Positions 52,688-60,600 of a DNA stretch of 64,000 nucleotides are shown piece by piece; the first letter of the stretch is position 1, and every line of letters starts with the position of its first letter. The notes below the pieces were generated by a model, which searched no databases, was not told the origin of the DNA, and saw only the letters and a program-made list of their open reading frames with translations. The position numbers and the translations under genes were made by a program. The DNA comes from JAGVSR01 sp963742405. Lineage in GTDB: Bacteria; Pseudomonadota; Alphaproteobacteria; Rhizobiales; Hyphomicrobiaceae. Where the stretch lies: assembly GCA_963742405.1 (NCBI GenBank), contig CAVUMB010000001.1, positions 1-64,000 of the forward strand. Reading direction: 5' to 3'.

Positions 52688-53230
52688 GTGGCAAGCGAAC
52701 GCCAGATTGCGGCCAATCGTTTGAATGCTCGACTGAGCAAAGGACCGCGAACCGTTGAGGGACGCGCAGTCAGCCGCCGCAATGCGCTGAAGCATGGCCT
52801 GACGGCCCGGAGCCTCATCATTGAAGGTGAGAATGCCAAACGACTCGAGGCGCTTCGCGACGAACTCCTTGAGACCTACGCACCCCAAGGCGTGGTCGAG
52901 GAACACCTCGTCGACATGATGGCCGGACTTCTCTGGCGCCTGCGCCGCGTGCCGTCGCTGGAAGCCGCGGCATTTGCATGGATGCAGCGCTGTCACCGGC
53001 CTCAGGGTCTGGCGGACCAGATGGACGTTCAGCGCGGCACGGACAAGGCAAAACACAGAAAGCAAAGCCTTGGTCGCGCCGTCTTCCACCTGGTGCGCGA
53101 TGGCGATCTCCTCGACAAGCTGAACCGCTATGAGACCCACCTCATGATGCAACTCGGTCGGGTCGCCGCGGCACTGGACCATCAACACGCGAAACGAAAG
53201 ACCACGCTAAACCTTCCAGCGCGTCTTTAA
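52688..53230 (+). CDS. Dispersed-family protein (GPRTVEG type), intact copy 1
   Basis: The 180-residue protein probably uses GTG (MASERQIAANRLNARLSKGPRTVEGRAVSRRNALKHGLTARS). It continues with a helical middle (LLWRLRRVPSLEAAAFAWMQRCHRPQG) and a conserved end (LVRDGDLLDKLNRYETHLMMQLGRVAAALDHQHAKRK). The opening N-x-x-x-S-x-GP-x-T/S-x-x-G-K/R then RNALKHGL motif recurs in other copies in this window. Basic, no signal peptide, no known catalytic motif. It follows the Rad52-like gene by 84 bases. Confidence 0.75.
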   Translation: MASERQIAANRLNARLSKGPRTVEGRAVSRRNALKHGLTARSLIIEGENAKRLEALRDELLETYAPQGVVEEHLVDMMAGLLWRLRRVPSLEAAAFAWMQRCHRPQGLADQMDVQRGTDKAKHRKQSLGRAVFHLVRDGDLLDKLNRYETHLMMQLGRVAAALDHQHAKRKTTLNLPARL

Positions 53231-53239
53231 AACCTCTAG

Positions 53240-53365
53240 TCAGGCGCGGGCTTGGTTTGTCGCTTTCGCCTTTATCATAATCAACTTCTGCATCGCATGT
53301 TCAACTGCGGTCGCGCCGGGGCAGTCGGCATTCATCGCAATGTCGAGATTGGCTTCGTCGATCAT
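53240..53365 (-). CDS. Possible very small protein or gene remnant
   Basis: A 41-codon frame reads MIDEANLDIAMNADCPGATA and ends KATNQARA. Composition looks protein-like and GAAGG precedes the start, but no homologue comes to mind. It may be the tail of a decayed gene. Confidence 0.3.
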   Translation of the reverse strand: MIDEANLDIAMNADCPGATAVEHAMQKLIMIKAKATNQARA

Positions 53366-53514
53366 TCGTGCCTTCACAGAACCGTATCCTCAACGACAAC
53401 GCATTCAACGCTGTCAACCCAGCTACACCAGTGCTAGTACTTAGATACGTCGAACCGTATCCAACGTCATTCATTAGGACTAGTGCTCACTACTCCTTCA
53501 CATTAGGAGAGTGC

Positions 53515-53781
53515 ATGATGGACAAAGATGACCTAATCAAACTCGCCCAAGAGTTTGACGAATTCGCCAACAACACCAAAAATGATGGCACGCGTCAGAA
53601 GTGGTATTCCCATCAAGCCGACAATTGTCGGCGAATGGCGAGCGGATTACCCGAACCAAAAGTTGATAGCCATCACACGCAATTTTATTGGACCGAAGGA
53701 CGATCACGACCGCCTCAATGTTCGGGTTCGATTCGATCCGCTGAGACGACACTGATCACGACCGGTTCAGCATCGAATTGA
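53515..53781 (+). CDS. Small hypothetical protein
   Basis: The start at 53515 behind TTAGGAGAG gives 88 residues: MMDKDDLIKLAQEFDEFANNTKNDGTRQKWYSHQADNCRRMASGLPEP. The first 45 residues look like a two-helix domain seen in small rhizobial proteins. The end (RPPQCSGSIRSAETTL) looks unlike coding sequence and may follow a frame error. It overlaps nothing and is convergent with the next gene. Confidence 0.5.
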   Translation: MMDKDDLIKLAQEFDEFANNTKNDGTRQKWYSHQADNCRRMASGLPEPKVDSHHTQFYWTEGRSRPPQCSGSIRSAETTLITTGSASN

Positions 53782-53787
53782 TCCGCC

Positions 53788-54067
53788 TCACCGCAGTTCG
53801 TAGCAATTGACGTAGACGCGTGGCGTCCGCTGCACATCGTAGCCGGCCAAGCATTGAACCAGATAGCTCTCGCTCGATGTGCTTTAACAGGATCAGCGCC
53901 GAGCGGTTATCAAAGGTGCTCGTATAGCCCGCGACTTGCCAACCCGATTTCAACAGCTGCTCGATCGACGTCTTGTTGTCGTCGGTCTGGGCCGAGGCCG
54001 TGTCGCACCAGCAGCCGCTCATTGCCATGCTAATCAACAGTACACTTCGATGTCGGCTCTGATCCAT
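53788..54067 (-). CDS. Small exported protein (frameshifted)
   Basis: The start at 54067 gives a signal-like segment (HRSVLLISMAMSGCWCDTASA), then IEQLLKSGWQVAGYTSTFDNRSALILLKH. After a shift near 53880 it continues ESYLVQCLAGYDVQRTPRVYVNCYELR to a stop at 53788. The restored protein is about 92 residues with four cysteines in all. It resembles short exported rhizobial proteins of unknown role. Confidence 0.55.
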
Positions 54068-54408
54068 GGCAAGCCTCGGGACTAGGATACAATCGCTGCG
54101 GCACGACGCGCTCGAATGCACCGCTGCCGTTAAGCCACTCGCACATCGCCGCAAGATTTCGCTTGCCGCCCCAGCCGTCAATTCTCGGTTGAAAACATAC
54201 TTTCTGTCCGTCGAGGCGATAAGGCAGCCGCTTGAACTTGGCACGAAGACTTTCGACTGCGGCGCCCACAGTTAATCCAGATCAACGGGCGGCAAATTCG
54301 GTCAAGAACATACGATCTGCTATCCGGCTCAGGCACGAAAGAGCCCCGCCGAGCGCCTTTTGCCTCGAGCGGGGCCGCGTGATCGATGACCCGGATCTGA
54401 GTCGCCAT
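54030..54408 (-). CDS. Possible broken small gene
   Basis: One frame from 54408 reads MATQIRVIDHAAPLEAKGARRGSFVPEPDSRSYVLDRICRP. Another from 54269 reads SLRAKFKRLPYRLDGQKVCFQPRIDGWGGKRNLAAMCEWLNG. Both look protein-like, and one frame shift near 54275 would join them. No family was recognised. It would overlap the next minus-strand gene start slightly. Confidence 0.3.
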
Positions 54409-54459
54409 CGGGCGTAACCATTGTTTATTGGAATTATGACCTGCCCGGGCTGACGCCTT

Positions 54460-54963
54460 ATGAGTGGGATTATGAGCGAACATCCCTTCCTTGAAGCGTT
54501 ACAGGCGCCCGCCAATGATGGGCCGGTTGTGCTAGGCCCCACGGCCTCGTTGATCGGCTGCCTGGCGCTACCGGGTGACGTGATCGTCCAAGGTCATGTC
54601 GAAGGGGAAATCAAAGCCAGCGGCGTCCTCGTTTCAGCGTGTGGGACCATCTCAGGGACGGTCGTCACCACTGAATTCATTGTCGAAGGTCAAGTTCTCG
54701 ATAGCCTGATCTTTGCGGACCGAGTTGTGCTCCGTGACGGGGCGTATGTGACCGGTGAAATCTGGCATCGAGAATTGGTATTGGAAGCCGGACACATATT
54801 TGAAGGCAAAAGCCGGCGCCACGAGGATCCGAAAAGCCTGGCACCGTGTCAGCCACACGGTCCAGAAATGGTTGCGCAACCTACCGATGCCAACGAAGAA
54901 GAATTCGGTGAATTGGCGTTAGTGAATGAGGGCTCTACGGCCGAAGCCGAATCCGACAATTGA
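54460..54963 (+). CDS. Bactofilin-family protein
   Basis: The 167-residue protein has a short N-terminal arm, then the polymer-forming beta-helix: LGPTASLIGCLALPGDVIVQGHVEGEIKASGVLVSACGTISGTVVTTEFIVEGQVLDSLIFADRVVL. An acidic tail follows (ANEEEFGELALVNEGSTAEAESDN). Bactofilins form cytoskeletal filaments that place envelope enzymes, for example at stalks in prosthecate bacteria, which suits Hyphomicrobium. A start 12 bases later is also possible. Confidence 0.85.
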   Translation: MSGIMSEHPFLEALQAPANDGPVVLGPTASLIGCLALPGDVIVQGHVEGEIKASGVLVSACGTISGTVVTTEFIVEGQVLDSLIFADRVVLRDGAYVTGEIWHRELVLEAGHIFEGKSRRHEDPKSLAPCQPHGPEMVAQPTDANEEEFGELALVNEGSTAEAESDN

Positions 54964-55599
54964 AAAGGAGCCTCGTGCACAGATTGCACGCCAGAGGCCA
55001 AGGCTCGCTCAAAATCCACGCGCTTGGAGCAACATCAATGTTTCTCTGCCAAGCGCCCGCCGCTATTGCGCAGACATGGCCAAACCCCCGCGCCTTGAGA
55101 AGACGGCGGACTAGGGATTTACTCCAAACATGGACTATATTGCATTCGCTAATCATGCACTGCAGCACGAATACATAAAGTCATAAAAACACTAGACCAA
55201 CGATTGATCGTTCTGCACAAGTGTCTTGCTGGCTATCCGCGAAGTCAACAAGCGAACCCAGCAGTCTAGGGAGGAGAGTTTAGCAGTCTGTTTTGTGGCA
55301 CCCTGCTTCCATCGCGGACGCTAAACTCTCACCCGGCACGCAAAAGACAACTGGCCTGTATATTTTCACCTGCGCAATGCAGAGAGAACGCGTCGGCTAT
55401 CACCAGCCGCTTACGCGCGAAAAGGCTGAACTTTTGCGCCTCACCGTATGTAAGAAGCACTGGTGGCATCACCGCCATCACTCGTGCGACCGAACACCTA
55501 AAAACTCATCCGCAATTGCGCGTCGTAAAATCGGCATTGACATGATTTGTCCTCCGTCTGAGTGTTAATCACATAACCATCGCCTTTGGGGAGGAAACA
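54964..55599. other. Gap without recognisable gene
   Basis: These 636 bases contain no convincing coding sequence. A weak hairpin (CGTGCA and TGCACG near 54973-54989) may end the bactofilin transcript. The part before 55600 should hold the promoter of the Cys-rich protein gene, with GGGGAGG as its ribosome site. Confidence 0.4.
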
Positions 55600-56004
55600 A
55601 TGCAAAAAATTCTGACGAGTGCCTTTGCCTTTGCAGCTCTCGTATCGTCGTCCGCAGTTTTTGCTCAGCAGAACCTTGTGGCCGACTGTGCACCTGACAT
55701 TTCCAAATACTGCTCCAACGTCACCCCGGGTGCCCATCGGATCGTGGCATGCCTCATTTCCTACGAAGACAAGATCTCTCCGCGCTGTCGCATGTCCGCG
55801 TATTTGGGCTCGGAAGACCTTGGCGTTCGGATGAAAGCGTTGAAGGTAATGGCGACAAATTGCTCCTCTGATATTCTTCAATATTGCTCAAGTGTCTCGG
55901 CTGGTGGTGGCCGCATTTACGACTGCTTGATGAAGAACAAGGCCACTCTCACCAACGATTGTCGAAGCCAAATACCCACCGCCCAGCAATTCATGAAGGA
56001 CTAA
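55600..56004 (+). CDS. Exported cysteine-rich repeat protein 1
   Basis: The 134-residue protein has a signal peptide (LTSAFAFAALVSSSAVFA) and two cysteine-rich modules with spaced pairs: DCAPDISKYCSNVTPGAHRIVACLISYEDKISPRC and NCSSDILQYCSSVSAGGGRIYDCLMKNKATLTNDC. These fit the GLG1-type Cys-rich repeat (PF00839). The eight cysteines likely form disulfides in the periplasm. It is convergent with a second member. Confidence 0.83.
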   Translation: MQKILTSAFAFAALVSSSAVFAQQNLVADCAPDISKYCSNVTPGAHRIVACLISYEDKISPRCRMSAYLGSEDLGVRMKALKVMATNCSSDILQYCSSVSAGGGRIYDCLMKNKATLTNDCRSQIPTAQQFMKD

Positions 56005-56024
56005 TGCAGTTCGGCGAACGCGAG

Positions 56025-56049
56025 CGCCCCGGCCTACGGGTCGGGGTGT
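56025..56049. terminator. Hairpin between the two Cys-rich protein genes
   Basis: CGCCCCGGCC and GGTCGGGGTG form a 10-bp stem with two G-T pairs around loop TACG, between the convergent genes. Confidence 0.6.
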
Positions 56050-56099
56050 CGCTTCCGAGTTGAGGCAGGGCAACGGCTTGGTTGCCGTGCCCAAAAGGC

Positions 56100-56564
56100 T
56101 CAATTCTTGATGCGTGCTTCAATGCCCGCGACCTCGGCGGAGCATGAGGCGCTGAGCTTGGCTTTATTCGTGATCAGGCACTGGGCAATCTGGCCGCCGC
56201 CGGCTTTGGCGTCAGCGCAAAGCGTGTCGATTTCCGGCGCGCAGACAGCCGCGGCGCGCTTGGCACTGCTGATCGTGAGCTCCACGGCATCGCCTACGTC
56301 GACCAGCGTGGTGAAGCATTTGTCACTGAGTTTGTCCTCATGCGCCATCATGCAGAGCACGAGGCGACCTTCACCAGGCGTGACCTGGCCACAGAACGAT
56401 TTGATGTCGGTTGCACAAGCCGCCTGAATCTTCGTGATGACCTTTTCGGCCTTGTCGGTGACGGCCTTTGCGATATCGGTCTCAGCGTTCGACACGTTCG
56501 GCGCAGTGATGAACACTGCAACGACGGCGATACCTCGGGAAATGTTCGAAATGACGTTACGCAC
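56100..56564 (-). CDS. Exported cysteine-rich repeat protein 2
   Basis: The 154-residue protein has a signal peptide (ISRGIAVVAVFITAPNVSNA) and two modules: ACATDIKSFCGQVTPGEGRLVLCMMAHEDKLSDKC and VCAPEIDTLCADAKAGGGQIAQCLITNKAKLSASC. The module spacing equals that of the gene at 55600, so the two are paralogues of the PF00839 type placed tail to tail. Confidence 0.83.
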   Translation of the reverse strand: MRNVISNISRGIAVVAVFITAPNVSNAETDIAKAVTDKAEKVITKIQAACATDIKSFCGQVTPGEGRLVLCMMAHEDKLSDKCFTTLVDVGDAVELTISSAKRAAAVCAPEIDTLCADAKAGGGQIAQCLITNKAKLSASCSAEVAGIEARIKN

Positions 56565-56630
56565 GAGAGACTCCTATGGAAGTTGAAGACAGAAAGCTGA
56601 GTGCTAATTACAGCGAAATGAGTGGCAACA

Positions 56631-57470
56631 TCAGAAGCCCACGGTGGCTTTGACGACAGGGCCCGACGTGCGAACCTCGATCTCTTCGTCCCAATTGCTG
56701 CCGTCATGCTGCAAGTCAGCGTCGATGAACCGGTATCCAGCGGCCACAGCAAACATATCGGTGAACCAGTAGGTCACGTTCGCGGTCGCGGCGATGTAGT
56801 AGCCCTCGTAGCCTTCATAGCGAAAGGCCATTCCGTCGAACGACCCATCGACGGTCCATTGGTTGGAGAGGGCATAGGTTGCATACAGTCCCAGTGTCGG
56901 CACGACCCACGTGTTGCCCGCATCTTCTGGTCCCGCAGTGAGGATCCCGCCAACCGAGCCCTTCAGGCTCACGTCGGCGTGGAGCACGTTCAAACCAAAG
57001 CGCCCACCAATTTCCGTCTGACTGTCTTTAAAAAATGAATAGCCGATCGAGCCGGTATAGACTTGTTGATCATAGGTGCTGTCAGCTGGTACCCGACATC
57101 GAAAATGCCGTGTCCGAACTCAAAAAGGGAGTCGTTGCTTTTGCGACCGGACGCATCGAGGGACGTGAAGTTGAAGTCGAAGCGCCAGTCGTCCGCAAAT
57201 CGCCAACGCATCGCGAGGTAGGGAACCGTTTCCGTACCTTCGAGGCCGATCTGGGCGAAACGAACCCGACCGCCGGTGAGACTTCCTTCGGAAGTGGCAT
57301 CGCCGTCGAGATGCTGGAAAATTGCACCCGCTTCGAAAACCCAGTCCTTTGTCAGCGAAGGATTGCTGGAGGGCTCCGCGGCCGCGGCAGCGGACGACAT
57401 CACAGCAATAGATGCAAGCGGCACTCGCGCTCAGAATTCGCACGGATCCGCCCATCTTTTTGCTCCCCAT
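56631..57470 (-). CDS. Outer membrane beta-barrel protein (frameshifted)
   Basis: Joined frames give a signal region (RILSA then LASIAVMSSAAAAA), then WVFEAGAIFQHLDGDATSEGSL, DDWRFDFNFTSLDASGRKSND, STYDQQVYTGSIGYSFFKDS, GLNVLHADVSLKGSVGGIL and the C-terminal EIEVRTSGPVVKATVGF, ending in an aromatic residue as outer membrane barrels do. Shifts lie near 57424 and 57084. Substrate unknown; it may be a small porin or an OmpA-like barrel without a peptidoglycan domain. Confidence 0.72.
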
Positions 57471-57738
57471 ATGCATCACTTGACTTAAACGTCTTGCCGG
57501 GTAGCCCGATACGCAATTTCCGTCAAAGCCCAAGAATTTTCAATTTCGTTGTTGATATGCCACATTCGCTGGCACGACCGTAATTGGTGAGCTGTGTTTG
57601 CACCAGAACACTCTCAAGTATTTGCCAACCCATTGAATTATAAAACCGAAGATAAGCCAAGCCGATTGCAGCAAAGCGCTGTATTCGCGGCGTGAACCGA
57701 TCCAGTCCCGCCAGACGTCGCGCCGACGGCACCGCAAC

Positions 57739-58069
57739 ATGCCTGCACGTCCTGATCGAGTGGTCTGGCAACTGCACCGTGTTCCGTCACTGGAAGCCGC
57801 GGCATTTGCATGGATGCAGCGCTGCCACCGGCCTCAGGGCTTGGCGGGACAAGATGGAGCTCTGCGCGACAGGGGCAAGGTAAAGCAGAGAAAGGAAAGC
57901 CTTGGTCGCGCGATCCTCCACCTCGTGCGCGATGGCGATCTCCTCGACAAGCTGAATCGCTATGAGCCCCCCCCTCATGATGCAACTCGGTAGAGTTGCC
58001 GCGGCCCTGGACCATCAACACGCGCAGCGAAAGACCACGCTGAAATTGCCAACGCTGGCTCACGAGTAG
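57739..58069 (+). pseudogene. Dispersed-family fragment 3 (C-terminal half)
   Basis: It matches the second half of the gene at 52688 along about 300 bases: RVPSLEAAAFAWMQRCHRPQGLA, then LVRDGDLLDKLNRYE. A run of C near 57967 shifts the frame before LMMQLGRVAAALDHQHAQRKTTLKL. The N-terminal half with the GPRT motif is missing. It is clearly a partial copy from a source close to the 52688 gene. Confidence 0.8.
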
Positions 58070-58360
58070 AACGGTGTTACGCGGTACGGATGCTCTCAAT
58101 GGTGTCCTGCGCGCAAAGAGATGTTATCGCGCATGATAGGCGCTCACGGGCCGGACCGCCGGCTGTGCCGGCTGGCCCCACGCAGGGGCGGCGCTTGCGC
58201 CGGGTCGCCTTGCTCCCGGACATGCGCTCCTCACACCTCGTGTCAGGCGGGTTTGGCATATGTTGGTCTGGGTTAGCGGATTAGGTGCGGAGCGGGTTTG
58301 ACTTGGGATTGAGCCCAAATCAGGGCCCCAAGGCCCGCAATCGCTCAGGCACTTGTCGCG

Positions 58361-58669
58361 TCAAGCCGCTGCCGGCTCGGCGGGTTCCACCGAGAGCCGC
58401 AGGCCCAGCGCCTTCAATACCTTGAGAAGGGTCGAGAGTTCGGGATTCCCGCTTGCGCTGAGGGCACGATAGAGGCTGGGACGTGCGAGGTCTGTCTCCT
58501 CAGCAATCTTCGCAATGCCCTTCGAGCGTGCGATCACGCCCAGCGCTTCAGCAATCAGGGCCTCGTCACCATCGGCGAAAACTTCATCGAGGTACGCCGC
58601 GATGTCCTCGGGTGTGTCGAGGTAATCGGCGCTGTCAAAATCCTGAACGGCGATCTTCTTGCCCGTCAT
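58361..58669 (-). CDS. Antitoxin of a RelE/HigB-like addiction module
   Basis: The 102-residue protein reads DFDSADYLDTPEDIAAYLDEVFADGDEALIAEALGVIARSKGIAKIAEETDLARPSLYRALSASGNPELSTLLKVLKALGL. This is the addiction-module antidote family (TIGR02684) with an HTH in the second half. It follows its toxin by three bases. Confidence 0.9.
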   Translation of the reverse strand: MTGKKIAVQDFDSADYLDTPEDIAAYLDEVFADGDEALIAEALGVIARSKGIAKIAEETDLARPSLYRALSASGNPELSTLLKVLKALGLRLSVEPAEPAAA

Positions 58670-58672
58670 GGC

Positions 58673-58969
58673 CTACTCCTCTACCTGTGACGCCAACGAT
58701 TTGGCCTGCGCGATGTCACGCTCCTGCGTGCTCTTGTCTCCACCGGCGAGAATGATGATCAGCTCCTCGCCGCAGCGCTTGAAGTAAACGCGATACCCAG
58801 GCCCATAGTGGATCCGCATCTCACTGATGCCGTCGCCAACAGGCTCGACATCACCCGGATTGCCGAGCTTCAGGCGGTCCAGCCTCACGAGAATCTTGGC
58901 GCGTGCCTTGGAATCCCGCAGCCCCTTCAGCCACTGGTCGAAATGCTCTGTTCGCCGCACCGCGATCAT
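58673..58969 (-). CDS. RelE/HigB-superfamily toxin of the addiction module
   Basis: The start at 58969 gives 98 residues: MIAVRRTEHFDQWLKGLRDS, ILVRLDRLKLGNPGDVEPVGDGISEMRIHYGPGYRVYFKRCGEELIIILAGGDKSTQERDI. This is the TIGR02683 toxin, normally encoded upstream of the antidote as here. It is a presumed ribosome-linked RNA nuclease. Confidence 0.9.
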   Translation of the reverse strand: MIAVRRTEHFDQWLKGLRDSKARAKILVRLDRLKLGNPGDVEPVGDGISEMRIHYGPGYRVYFKRCGEELIIILAGGDKSTQERDIAQAKSLASQVEE

Positions 58970-58977
58970 AACCCGAA

Positions 58978-58995
58978 TGTAGCTTATAAGCGACA
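58978..58995. promoter_or_regulatory. Operator-like palindrome of the addiction module
   Basis: TGTAGCTTATAAGCGACA is an 18-base dyad with one mismatched pair and a perfect GCTTATAAGC core. It sits 9 bases before the toxin start, where autoregulation by the toxin-antitoxin complex is expected. Confidence 0.6.
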
Positions 58996-59139
58996 AACTG
59001 TCAACGCCGAAGAGATTCGGCAGCGGATTGCCGGAGCAATAGTGCCTCGCAGAGGCGGCTAATTTGTTAGGCCGCGCCGGACTAAAAATGCGGTAGACAG
59101 CTCTTGTGCGGAATAGCGCATTTGCGTTCAGTGTTTGGC

Positions 59140-60156
59140 TCAGCCCCCTCTTCGTATCTTCGATGCAACGACGATTGGAGGGCGCCCTTGCCGAACGTCG
59201 CGATCCATTTCTCGAAGCGAGGCATTGATCTGCATCTTCCAGCTTTTTCCCCGTTTGCGTGCGCCGTCTAGCTCCGATTGAAGGGTGCTTTCGTCCGTTT
59301 CAAGCAGGATGTCGATCAACTCCTGAGCCTGCCTCAGGTCCTTCTGCTTCTTAGCGCGTGCTGTTGGTTTGCGCCTCTGGGCCACGATGAGCTTGTGGAT
59401 CGCGAAGCGGGCGGGCGGTGGCACCCTCACTCGGACGCCGGTGCCGTAGAGAGCCAAAGTTTCCAGTGTGACCTCGGTCGCGTGCTCCTGGAAACTCAGC
59501 GGAACCGCCGCGGCGTTGAGACTCTTGATCAAAACGGGTGATTTGCGACCTCGACCGAAACGGGTCAAGAGTTCAACAATAAACCCGTTGGACGCGCGAA
59601 ATGCCTTGGGGAGCTTGTCATCGTGGCTCCAGATCGGCTCAAAAGATGGGTCGGCCCTCTTGAGCAGCGTATGGAAGTCTTCTTCGTGATCGCCCGGGAC
59701 AAACTCCGCAACCGACAGATCCACGTCATTGGTGGCATAGGTTGCGGTTGGCAAGTAATAGCCAAGAACAGGCGCATAAGTCTGATATGCGGCTGTACCA
59801 ACCAATGTCATGCCGCGGTTGAAGAGACCGGCATTGGCGACCACTTCCAAAATGCGCCCCAGGATTAAACTTGGAGCAGGGAATCGCCCCGCCTTTAAAA
59901 GTGTCACCGAGCTTCTGAGGCTTTTGGCCCTTTCGGCGGCGCGACGAAGGCGGGCGACTTCTGCTTGCACGGCCGGATCATCGGCAGAACCAAGATAGGT
60001 CTCAATCCGCGCGCTGCCGTCTTTCTTAGTCGCGTAAACGTACCTTTTCTTCTTAATCGTCTTCGTGGCGATCGATGCCGCATCATTATCGCCCATCTCC
60101 AGGCTCTGGAGAACGTCTGCGTATATGGTCATCAAGTTGAGCGGGATCGGCTTCAT
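59140..60156 (-). CDS. GSU2403-family nucleotidyltransferase-fold protein
   Basis: The 338-residue protein has VGTAAYQTYAPVLGYYLPTATYATNDVDLSVAEF, with D-V-D as likely metal ligands of an MNT-type nucleotidyltransferase fold. Later it reads RARFAIHKL-like (actual PPARFAIHKLIVAQRR), LRQAQELIDILLE. It matches the GSU2403 family (PF12281). The substrate is unknown; related folds occur in toxin-antitoxin and defence systems. A perfect 13-bp inverted repeat lies 15 bases before the start. Confidence 0.82.
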   Translation of the reverse strand: MKPIPLNLMTIYADVLQSLEMGDNDAASIATKTIKKKRYVYATKKDGSARIETYLGSADDPAVQAEVARLRRAAERAKSLRSSVTLLKAGRFPAPSLILGRILEVVANAGLFNRGMTLVGTAAYQTYAPVLGYYLPTATYATNDVDLSVAEFVPGDHEEDFHTLLKRADPSFEPIWSHDDKLPKAFRASNGFIVELLTRFGRGRKSPVLIKSLNAAAVPLSFQEHATEVTLETLALYGTGVRVRVPPPARFAIHKLIVAQRRKPTARAKKQKDLRQAQELIDILLETDESTLQSELDGARKRGKSWKMQINASLREMDRDVRQGRPPIVVASKIRRGG

Positions 60157-60170
60157 CGCCCTGCTGGCCG

Positions 60171-60202
60171 GTTATCTACAGTTCCTTGAAACTGTAGATA
60201 AC
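60171..60202. promoter_or_regulatory. Perfect 13-bp inverted repeat before the GSU2403-family gene
   Basis: GTTATCTACAGTT and AACTGTAGATAAC flank six bases (CCTTGA). The dyad is 15-46 bases upstream of the start on the minus strand. It could be an operator or an mRNA hairpin near the ribosome site. Confidence 0.7.
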
Positions 60203-60436
60203 AAAAAGCTGTCGTTTGGTCCAGCCCCGGCTATCTGCGCGTCGCCCTATCGCGGAACAATGGCATCGACAAACGGCTCCGGCAGCGGCGGTCATGGCAC
60301 GAAAGCTGGTGTGGACGCGGTCAGGTTACAGTTTGCGATAGGATGGACCACGAACAGTCTTAGGACCGTCTCTCAACAATTCTCAAACTACGGCAGTGCT
60401 CGAGGGCGGGGCGCTTGACCTCGATGCAGGGCCCGA

Positions 60437-60455
60437 ATTGGGATCGTTTCGCAGA
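60437..60455. repeat. Dispersed motif, copy C (diverged)
   Basis: ATTGGGATCGTTTCGCAGA resembles copies A and B with changes in two places. It lies about 145 bases before the intact dispersed-family gene at 60601. Confidence 0.5.
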
Positions 60456-60600
60456 GGCGAGGTTGAGATCATGAGCCCTGGAGCGTGTTCGCGCCGGCTT
60501 GAAGGGACGCGCTTGGCACGAAAGCTGCTGAACGGCCGGTAAGGTTACAACCGGAGACGGCGGCACCCCATTTTGGGACGCGGCTTGAGGATCATTGGAT

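Noticed and set aside
50596..53230. Prophage
   Set aside because: Gp157 and Rad52-type genes are phage-like, but no integrase, capsid, tail or lysis genes lie nearby.
58077..58360. Minus-strand frame (MSGSKATRRKRRPCVGPAG type)
   Set aside because: It looks like a frame through GC-rich repetitive DNA; no start signal or domain.
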